This document shows, one piece after another, positions 6,018 through 11,970 of a DNA stretch of 11,970 bases. Made by a program: the position numbers and the translations under genes. The notes beneath the pieces were generated by a model that was given only the letters and a program-made list of their open reading frames with translations, ran no database searches and was not told where the DNA came from. Numbering within the stretch: the stretch's first letter is position 1; each line of letters begins with the position of its first letter. Source of the DNA: Spirochaetales bacterium (lineage in GTDB: Bacteria; Spirochaetota; Spirochaetia; DSM-27196; SLAA01); assembly GCA_007126415.1 (NCBI GenBank), contig SLBH01000038.1:1-11970 (forward strand), given 5' to 3'.

Positions 6018-6620
6018 CTAGAAGCTCATGCCGAGCGGGGGCACCGCGACGCGAGCGAGGTATACCCGCAAGCCGGCGCCTCGAGTTTGTGGCGCTCGGC
6101 CAGGGCACGGCTGTACCCGGCACGGATGCGGACCGAATCGAAACGATTGCTCCTACCCAATGGAAAGCCGTGTCGGTAACGCAGGCGGGCCATTGGCCCC
6201 GCTTGAAAGAAACTCACGAAGCGACGCGCGTCGGCACTAACGCTCACATCCTGAACTAGATACAGGGTTGAGTCCGGCGCTCGGTGGGTGGAGTTCCAGT
6301 CTTCGGCCACCTGGGTGGAAGAGACGGAGCTCGAGCCGGCGATACTCCATACGTCGCTTAAGCGATAATCCAGGTTGAGGCTGCCGCGCAGCTGCGTCTC
6401 GGGGTAGCGCCGATACACCTCGCCGTCAGGCAGAACCCGCTCTTCCTCGCCTCGCCCGGCGCTCACAAACACTCCCGGCTCGAGCCGCCCGCGCTTCGGC
6501 TCGATCAGGCCCCGGCGTGCCGAGACCCGAGACCGATAGCCCCGGCGTCACAAAGATGAGAAGCGAGAGTACGGCGCGGAGCAACCGGTGATGCCCGCTC
6601 CGCAATCTACCAAACGGCAT
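6018..6620 (-). pseudogene. Frameshifted gene for a small outer-membrane beta-barrel-like protein
   Basis: A perfect AGGAGG (6633-6628) lies seven bases before an ATG at 6620. The product starts MPFGRLRSGHHRLLRAVLSL and continues as a signal peptide. Near 6510 the sense moves to another frame, which carries most of the body (about 6530-6100): repeated short amphipathic strands such as TQLRGSLNLDYRLSD, DSTLYLVQDVSVSAD and RIRAGYSRAL, typical of a beta-barrel. Near 6090 a further frame gives the strand VYLARVAVPPLGMSF before a TAG at 6018-6020; ending in Phe is the usual outer-membrane C-terminal signal. Total length is about 200 codons with two apparent frameshifts. Read errors in the assembly could also explain this. 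The remnant lies directly upstream, on the same strand, of the CsgG-like remnant, so both may come from one dead operon. Confidence 0.5.
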
Positions 6621-6905
6621 TAGACGTCCTCCTGAATTCTGAGGGCAGATCTTCGCGAGTCACGATGAGCTTCGTTTGTACTCGCACATAGCCCACCACA
6701 ACACGCGGTGAAAAGCTCTTTGCATGGCCAGGTCACAAGATACTTGTGAGGGGTGCCGCTTGGAAAGCGCAATACACACAAAAAGAACTGCCGCCGCCGC
6801 AGCCGGGACGAGACCTGGATTCAAGCTCCAACCTCGTTCACCCACAAAACTCGTGTCACTAAGAAACCTTTGACGGTAACCAAAAGCTCGAGGTACGCTT
6901 CAAGC

Positions 6906-7655
6906 ATGCGCCCGATTCTCTACGCAGTGTTTGTGTTGCTCGGAGTCTCGACTACGGTTTGGCTTATCCTCTTCAGGGCCTACCCGCGCTATCTGAAAGA
7001 CACCCGAACGCCGCTCTTCACGCGCGGCCGGCTGGGGGCCGTGATTGCTGTGGCGATACTCTGCAGCATCCTCGGCGCTCGGGCTTCCTATACTGTGTTC
7101 CAATGGGAGCTGTACGCGGGAAATCCGGCGCGCATCCTGCGGCTCTGGGAAGGCGGGCTGATCTTTCACGGCGGTCTCGCCGGCGCGTTACTCGGCGTGG
7201 GTGTGTTTACTCGCGTGCAGCGGATAGGCTTGCGCGAGCTTCTCGACATGGCTCTGCCCTACGTTTGTATCGGCTACGCGATCGGCCGGATTGGGTGCTT
7301 CCTCAACGGCTGTTGCGCCGGACAACCAAGCGAGCTGCCGTGGGCGGTGATCCTGGCCGAGATCATCGGAACCACGCCGCGCCACCCCACGCAGCTGTAC
7401 GCGTCGCTCGCCGCGATCGCGATCTTCGTGCCGCTTCGATCACTCTCTCGCAATGCGCGTTACGTGGGCACAACTACCGCCGCATTCCTGATGTTGTTCG
7501 GTGGGTATCGGTTCTTGATGGAGTTCTTACGCTTGCACCGGCCGCCTGAGGGTGGGCTCTCGCCGTTTCAGTGGACCGCTATGCTGTTGATCATCCTCGG
7601 TGTCGGCGTATTGGTCGCGGCACGGTGGAGAGGAGAGAGACGTAATGCGTACTAG
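6906..7655 (+). CDS. lgt: Prolipoprotein diacylglyceryl transferase (variant Lgt)
   Basis: Lgt moves a diacylglyceryl group from phosphatidylglycerol to the lipobox Cys of prolipoproteins, the first step of lipoprotein maturation in the inner membrane. The 249-residue product has about seven membrane helices and the family landmarks in order: GARASYTVFQW (57-67), WEGGLIFHGGLAGA (81-94, with the conserved His88), GRIGCFLNGCC (127-137, Arg128 and Asn134), HPTQLYAS (160-167) and YRFLMEFLR (201-209). The signature region carries CysCys where classical Lgt has Glu or similar (NGELWG), as in a widespread variant group; it is shorter than E. coli Lgt. The start at Met 6906 is chosen because the upstream 51 codons are basic and unlike Lgt. 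A weak promoter (TTGACG 6870-6875, TACGCT 6894-6899) would start transcription at about the ATG. The last 11 bases overlap the next gene. Confidence 0.88.
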   Translation: MRPILYAVFVLLGVSTTVWLILFRAYPRYLKDTRTPLFTRGRLGAVIAVAILCSILGARASYTVFQWELYAGNPARILRLWEGGLIFHGGLAGALLGVGVFTRVQRIGLRELLDMALPYVCIGYAIGRIGCFLNGCCAGQPSELPWAVILAEIIGTTPRHPTQLYASLAAIAIFVPLRSLSRNARYVGTTTAAFLMLFGGYRFLMEFLRLHRPPEGGLSPFQWTAMLLIILGVGVLVAARWRGERRNAY

Positions 7656-8367
7656 GCTAATTGTAATGCTCACGTTGCTACTCGTATTCCTGTCGGCACT
7701 TAGTCCTCCGACGCTCCCCGCGGACGATGACAGCGCCGCGGGCTCCGGGTCTCCAAGCACCAAGGAGCAAAATAGCGAGCAGCTCGTCGACCTGGTCTGG
7801 GGTGTACCGGGTGAGGTTGAGATGGGTGCGTTTGAGGGCCTGCAGCGGCGTCCCGAGGATAGTCGTTCTAGGCCGGAGCGGCCCGATATGGAGGTGCCCG
7901 ACGAAGCGCCGGAGGAGGACGCCGCGCGCGCCGGCGGGACACAGTTAGAGCTCGTGTGGGATCAGGATCAATCCTACGTGCTGCCGTTGTTCGCCTCATC
8001 GGAACACACCTTGGACGGTATTCGCTACTTCGGCCACTCGGTTCCGCTCAGCTTCGAGCTGGAGTGGCTCGATGTTCGCGCGCGCCGGTGGTACCCCATA
8101 GAGGAGATCCCGTCGGAGTTGATCTTGATGCGTTCAAAACGGCGGAACGACCATCGAACGATAGAGTTTGGTCCGCCGGAAGGCGCCGCCTTCCGGCACG
8201 ACAAGGTGCGTTTCATCTGGTTCCGCGTAACGCCGCGCGAGCCCGGCGAGTTTAGCTTGGTGCTGTTCGCGTTTCAGCCGAACAATGCCCCCCAGGACCA
8301 CGAACACCCAACGCCGATCTCAGACGAGCTTATCCTCGAGGCGAAAGTACGAGCGCTACAAGACTGA
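7645..8367 (+). CDS. Secreted acidic protein of unknown function, coupled to lgt
   Basis: The 240-residue product starts at the ATG 7645, just after a purine-rich GGAGAGGAGAGAG ribosome site, and overlaps the lgt stop by 11 bases, so the two are probably translated together. Residues 1-23 form a signal peptide (basic start, hydrophobic core, then PTLPA before DDD). Residues 24-95 are a low-complexity linker rich in Ser, Glu, Pro and Asp. Residues 96-225 look like a beta-sandwich domain: LELVWDQDQSYVLPLF, VPLSFELEWLDV, DHRTIEFGPP, KVRFIWFRVTP and GEFSLVLFAFQP. No Cys occurs, so it is not a lipoprotein despite sitting beside lgt. The family was not recognised. A periplasmic or surface role is inferred. 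Confidence 0.82.
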   Translation: MRTRLIVMLTLLLVFLSALSPPTLPADDDSAAGSGSPSTKEQNSEQLVDLVWGVPGEVEMGAFEGLQRRPEDSRSRPERPDMEVPDEAPEEDAARAGGTQLELVWDQDQSYVLPLFASSEHTLDGIRYFGHSVPLSFELEWLDVRARRWYPIEEIPSELILMRSKRRNDHRTIEFGPPEGAAFRHDKVRFIWFRVTPREPGEFSLVLFAFQPNNAPQDHEHPTPISDELILEAKVRALQD

Positions 8368-8386
8368 GTTGGTCGCCTGCCCTTGC

Positions 8387-8641
8387 TTAAGAAGTTCCTG
8401 CGGTAGCTGGTAGAAGTAGCAGGTAGCAGTAGCAGACCATGCCGTGCTGGCTCCGGCGCGCGCACAGCGGTAGTACCGGGGAGTTACGAACGCGTGGAGC
8501 AGTCACCGGTCGGCGTGATGGCCCTGCCCACTGAAGCACAGTGCGAACTCGCGCCGCCCGATCGAGCAGGTTCTCGCTCACGCTACCGATCGTTTCAATG
8601 TCGGAGGCAGTTCGCTCTGAACTCATCTCGTTTGTGCTCAC
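8387..8641 (-). CDS. Possible small ORF downstream of hutI
   Basis: A GTG at 8641 lies eight bases after AAGGAG on the minus strand, 58 bp past the hutI stop. The first 37 residues (MSTNEMSSERTASDIETIGS onward) are polar and helical and look coding. After about residue 40 the sequence turns basic and irregular and ends across the tandem repeat at 8403-8435. It could be a short last gene of the hut unit, a truncated gene, or chance. Apart from this frame and the repeat, nothing else was seen in the 332-bp gap 8368-8699. Confidence 0.2.
   Translation of the reverse strand: MSTNEMSSERTASDIETIGSVSENLLDRAARVRTVLQWAGPSRRPVTAPRVRNSPVLPLCARRSQHGMVCYCYLLLLPATAGTS
8403..8435. repeat. 13-bp tandem repeat, 2.5 copies
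   Basis: Five GTAG cores at 8403, 8410, 8416, 8423 and 8429 with alternating 7- and 6-base spacing make a 13-bp unit (GTAGCTGGTAGAA, GTAGCAGGTAGCA, GTAGCAG). It lies between the convergent ends of the secreted-protein and hutI genes, where slippage would do little harm. Confidence 0.6.
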
Positions 8642-8699
8642 CGGGGAGGCTCCTTTGCGACAGGCGGTCTCTGCCGGTTCGTTTCAAACGCGCTTATGA

Positions 8700-9983
8700 T
8701 TAGGCACGGTGCACCAGCTCGCCGCGCTTGTAGACTTCACGCACCGGGTTCACGGCAAGATGGTACGGGATAACCGCCGGTGACTCGCCCTCGAGTACCA
8801 CGAAATCGGCGTACTTACCGGGCTCCAAGCTCCCGGCCCGCTCGGCGGCCCCGATAGCGTGCGCCGCGTTGAGGGTGACCGCGGTCAAGGCCTGCTCGAT
8901 CGAGAGGCCCGCCTGCATCACCGCCAGCGTCACGATAAACGGCATCGACTCGGTGTAGCACGAGCCGGGGTTACAGTCGGTTGCGAGCGCCACCGGTACG
9001 CCGAGCTCAATCATCCGCGGTGCGCGCGCGTACGGCTTTTTCAGGCTGAACGAGGTGCCGGGCAGCACTACCGCGATGGTACCGGCCTCGGCCATCGCCG
9101 CGAGCCCGTCGTCGTCGGACGCGATTAAATGCTCGGCCGAGACACACCCCAGCCGCGCCGCCATCTCGGCGCCGCCGAGGTTCACGATCTCGTCTACGTG
9201 CGCCTTGAGCTCCATCCCGAACTCGCGCGCGCGTGTGAGAATGCGCTCGCTCTCGGACACGGTGAACACGCTTTCCTCGGTGAAAATGTCGCAGTACCGA
9301 GGAACACCGGTCTCGGCGGCGGCCGGCAGCATCTCCTCGATCACCAACTGCACGAACTCCTCGCGCCGCTCGCGATACTCCACCGGGATAGAGTGCGCCC
9401 CGAGAAAGGTGGGAACCACATCCTGCACCACCTGCTCGGCCGCAAGCCGAATCGCCTCGAGCTGCCGCAGCTCGGCTTGAGTCTCGAGTCCGTACCCGGT
9501 TTTGACCTCAACCGTGGTAACGCCGAACGAAAGTGAACGCTCGAGGCCCGCGAGCGTCCGCGCGAGCAACGGCTCGAGCGCGGTTTCCCGCAGTGAACGT
9601 ACGCTACTCATGATGCCGCCGCCGGCGCGGTGAATCTCCATGTAATCGGCGCCGCCGAGGCGCATGCGAAACTCGTTCTCGCGCGTGGCGGCAAAGCAGA
9701 GATGCGTGTGCGGGTCCACGAAGCCCGGGATCACGCAGCGGCCCTGCATATCGATCTTCATATCGATCTTCGTAACGATCGGCGTCTCCGACTCCGCTCC
9801 CCCGCCCGCCCCTCGCTCGGCCGCAAGCGCGTCGGGGTCTGAGCCGAGCGCTACAACCACGCCGTCGTGAATCAGCATCGCGCCCGGGTCCAGCACCATA
9901 AGTTCAGATGCCGCCGCGCCACGGCGCGGCTCGCCCTCATCCTGGGGTGTGTAGATCTTTGCGTTGTAGATCAGCTTCGTCAT
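8700..9983 (-). CDS. hutI: Imidazolonepropionase (histidine degradation)
   Basis: HutI opens the ring of 4-imidazolone-5-propanoate to give N-formimino-L-glutamate, the third step of histidine breakdown, in the cytoplasm. The 427 residues show the amidohydrolase pattern: PGFVDPHTHLCF (86-97, metal ligands His92 and His94), GGGIMSSV (121-128), FGVTTVEVKTGYGL (153-166), LGAHSIP (194-200), KAHVDEI (260-266, His262 and Glu265) and ATDCNPGS (334-341, Asp336). Length is slightly above the usual 400-420 because of a Gly/Ala/Glu-rich insert near residues 53-68 and a duplicated KIDM near 72-79. GGGAGAAGAG lies upstream of the ATG. The gene follows hutU by 28 bp on the same strand, so they are probably one operon. 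Confidence 0.96.
   Translation of the reverse strand: MTKLIYNAKIYTPQDEGEPRRGAAASELMVLDPGAMLIHDGVVVALGSDPDALAAERGAGGGAESETPIVTKIDMKIDMQGRCVIPGFVDPHTHLCFAATRENEFRMRLGGADYMEIHRAGGGIMSSVRSLRETALEPLLARTLAGLERSLSFGVTTVEVKTGYGLETQAELRQLEAIRLAAEQVVQDVVPTFLGAHSIPVEYRERREEFVQLVIEEMLPAAAETGVPRYCDIFTEESVFTVSESERILTRAREFGMELKAHVDEIVNLGGAEMAARLGCVSAEHLIASDDDGLAAMAEAGTIAVVLPGTSFSLKKPYARAPRMIELGVPVALATDCNPGSCYTESMPFIVTLAVMQAGLSIEQALTAVTLNAAHAIGAAERAGSLEPGKYADFVVLEGESPAVIPYHLAVNPVREVYKRGELVHRA
9747..9770. repeat. In-frame 12-bp tandem duplication inside hutI
   Basis: CATATCGATCTT occurs twice without spacer (9747-9758, 9759-9770). On the coding strand this gives Lys-Ile-Asp-Met twice, just before the conserved metal-binding segment. 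Both copies are identical, which suggests a recent slippage event that adds four residues without breaking the frame. Confidence 0.85.
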
Positions 9984-10011
9984 GGGTTACTCTTCTCCCT
10001 TCAGTACGTGC

Positions 10012-11970
10012 TCACTGCCCCAGCACGCGGCGGAGCAGCTCGTCGTCGGCGCGATATGGCAAGGTGATATGGTCGGTTTTGCTATTGTCGCGGTTGTACT
10101 CGGCGCAGGTCTCGACCGAGCCTTGGTTTTGCGCCCAGGCGCGCCGTGCCACCCCGCTCATCACGTCCCACGGCATCGAACTTTTCAGAATCTCGTCGAC
10201 GCGTGCGGTGCCGTCGAGCACCATCCCGAACCCGCCGTTGACCGCTTTGCCGATCCCGACCCCTCCGCCGTTGTGCAGCGCCACCAGGCTCATACCGCGC
10301 GCAGCGTTCCCGGCGAAGCAGTGCGTCGCCATCTCGGCGCAAACGTTGCTCCCGTCCTTGATGTTGGCGGTTTCGCGGAACGGGCTGTCGGTGCCGCCGG
10401 TGTCGTGGTGGTCGCGCCCCAGCATTACCGGACCGATTTTGCCCTCCCGCACGAGCTCGTTGAAGCGCAGCGCGATACGCGTGCGCCCGATCGCGTCTTG
10501 ATACAGGATGCGTGCCTGCGTCCCGACCACCAGTGCGTTCTTCTCGGCGTCGCGAATCCAGTTGTAGTTGTCACGGTCCTGCCCGCGGCGATCGGGGTCT
10601 ATGCAGTCCATCGCGGCCTTGTCGGTTGCGGCGAGATCCTCGGGCTTACCCGAGAGGCAGACCCACCGAAACGGGCCGTAGCCGAGGTCGAACAGCATCG
10701 GCCCCATGATCGACTCCACGTACGACGGGAAGATGAAGCCGTTCTTAGGATCACCCTCGCGGGCAATCTCGGTAACACCGGCATCATAGACCGCCTTCAT
10801 AAAGGAGTTGCCGTAGTCGAAAAAGAAGGTTCCGCGCGCCTCCAAGGCCTGAATGAGCTCGAAGTGACGACGCAAACTGCGGTCCACCAAGCGCCGGTAC
10901 TCGGCTCGGTCGGCGTCCAGTAGCCGAGTTCGCTCCTCGAACGTCACTCCTTGGGGGCAGTACCCCCCTTGGTAAGCGTTGTGGCACGAGGTTTGATCCG
11001 AGAGCAGTGGGACCTCCACGTTGTGCTCTACGCAGTACTCGAGCAGGTCCACGATATTGCCGTGAAACGCGATCGAGATCGGCTGTTTGGAGGCAATATG
11101 CTCTTCGGCTGCCCGTACGGCCTCGGCGGGGTCGGCGGTTACCATGCTCACCCAACCCTGCTTGTGGCGTGTCTCGATGCGCGAGCCGTCGACCTCCGCC
11201 ACGATCGCGACGCCGCCGGCGATCTCGGCAGCTTTCGGCTGCGCGCCGCTCATACCGCCGAGCCCGGAGGAAACAAACAGGATGCCTGCGAGGTTGGCGT
11301 CGGAGGCCAGGTTGAACTTCATGCGACCGGCATTAACAATAGTGCTGTACGTTCCGTGCACAATGCCTTGCGGACCGATGTACATCCATCCGCCGGCGGT
11401 CATCTGGCCGTAGTTAGAGACTCCCATCTCGGCTGCCGTTTCCCAGTCCTCGAGGTTGTCGTAGAGCCCCACCAGCAACCCGTTAGTGAGGATAACGCGC
11501 GGAGCATCGGGGCGGCTTCGAAACAGCCCAAGCGGGTGCCCCGACATCACCACGAGCGTCTGCTCCTCAGTCAGCTCCTCGAGATAACGCTTGATGAGCC
11601 GGTACTGCATCCAGTTTTGGCAGACCTGTCCGGTCTCGCCGTAAGTTACGAGCTCGTACGGATACAGAGCAACCTCGAAATCGAGGTTGTTGTCGATCAT
11701 CACCTGAAACGCCTTCCCTTCAACGCAGTTTCCGCGGTACTGATCGAGCGGCTTCCCGTAGATGCAGCCTTCCGGACGGAAACGGTAGCCGTAGATACGC
11801 CCGCGCGTCTTGAGCTCACGCAGAAACTCCGGCGCCACGGTCTCGTGCAGCTCGGGCGGCACGTAGCGCAGCGCGTTACGCAGCGCCTGCTCAACCTGCG
11901 CGCTGTTTAACACCAGACCCCGGTTCGGCGCGCGCCGAATACCTTGTTGGAACACCGGCTCGGGCGGCAG
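10012..11970 (-). CDS. hutU: Urocanate hydratase, long form, N-terminus cut by the right edge
   Basis: Urocanase adds water to urocanate to form 4-imidazolone-5-propanoate using tightly bound NAD+; it is the second step of histidine breakdown. The frame is open to the right edge, where LPPEPVFQQGIRRAPNRG matches the usual start region, so only a few N-terminal residues are missing; the GTG at 11955 is internal. About 652 codons are visible, longer than the ~550-residue form of Bacillus and Pseudomonas and in line with the ~660-residue class. Landmarks, counted from 11955: the NAD-binding GLGGMSGAQPKAAEIAG (231-247), DQTSCHNAYQGGY in the middle, and YGNSFMKAVYDAG and LGRDHHDTGGTDSPF further on. 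hutI follows after 28 bp. hutH is not in the window and may lie beyond the right edge. Confidence 0.96.
   Translation of the reverse strand: MPPEPVFQQGIRRAPNRGLVLNSAQVEQALRNALRYVPPELHETVAPEFLRELKTRGRIYGYRFRPEGCIYGKPLDQYRGNCVEGKAFQVMIDNNLDFEVALYPYELVTYGETGQVCQNWMQYRLIKRYLEELTEEQTLVVMSGHPLGLFRSRPDAPRVILTNGLLVGLYDNLEDWETAAEMGVSNYGQMTAGGWMYIGPQGIVHGTYSTIVNAGRMKFNLASDANLAGILFVSSGLGGMSGAQPKAAEIAGGVAIVAEVDGSRIETRHKQGWVSMVTADPAEAVRAAEEHIASKQPISIAFHGNIVDLLEYCVEHNVEVPLLSDQTSCHNAYQGGYCPQGVTFEERTRLLDADRAEYRRLVDRSLRRHFELIQALEARGTFFFDYGNSFMKAVYDAGVTEIAREGDPKNGFIFPSYVESIMGPMLFDLGYGPFRWVCLSGKPEDLAATDKAAMDCIDPDRRGQDRDNYNWIRDAEKNALVVGTQARILYQDAIGRTRIALRFNELVREGKIGPVMLGRDHHDTGGTDSPFRETANIKDGSNVCAEMATHCFAGNAARGMSLVALHNGGGVGIGKAVNGGFGMVLDGTARVDEILKSSMPWDVMSGVARRAWAQNQGSVETCAEYNRDNSKTDHITLPYRADDELLRRVLGQ

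Noticed and set aside
6753..6905. Longer N-terminus for Lgt
   Set aside because: The added 51 residues are basic and polar with no likeness to Lgt; the family's first membrane helix begins right after Met 6906.
8403..8435. Tandem repeat as a CRISPR array
   Set aside because: The unit is 13 bp, has no spacers and no cas genes are nearby.

Overview
The window reads as chromosomal DNA of a GC-rich, diderm (Gram-negative type) bacterium. Evidence for a diderm is an Lgt lipoprotein transferase, two lipoprotein signal peptides (one intact, one in a decayed gene) and a remnant of an outer-membrane beta-barrel gene. Many proteins are Asp/Glu-rich, which would suit a salt-adapted organism. The long urocanase type, the lipoproteins and the variant Lgt would be compatible with a free-living spirochaete, but this taxonomic guess is weak.

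Left part (1-3318): the C-terminal end of a membrane transporter runs in from the left edge. An acidic lipoprotein follows on the minus strand with its own promoter. Next comes a decayed plus-strand lipoprotein gene (1491-2036, five in-frame stops). The most striking regulatory element is then a promoter, a SAM-I type riboswitch and a translational expression platform, upstream of an unrecognised 189-residue protein. The 12-base alternative helix and the Shine-Dalgarno-sequestering hairpin can both be read directly from the sequence. A 440-bp stretch with a start-less lipoprotein-like reading frame follows.

Middle (3319-5541): a ferric-reductase-like haem b membrane protein (minus) and a membrane-anchored multicopper oxidase (plus) diverge from a 134-bp regulatory region. 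That region has two extended -10 promoters and a perfect 8-bp tandem repeat between them. The oxidase fuses a cytochrome-oxidase-II-like CuA-type cupredoxin domain to a two-domain laccase-like module. The pair may form an electron-transfer route to oxygen or a metal redox system (inference).

Right-middle (5480-8699): a minus-strand block of two gene remnants (one CsgG/LpoB-like, one beta-barrel-like) precedes an lgt gene. The lgt gene overlaps a gene for a secreted acidic protein of unknown function. A short gene-poor stretch with a 13-bp tandem repeat follows.

Right end (8700-11970): the minus-strand histidine-degradation genes hutU (cut by the right edge) and hutI lie 28 bp apart and carry out consecutive steps from urocanate to N-formimino-glutamate. 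No tRNA, rRNA, CRISPR array or insertion sequence was seen.
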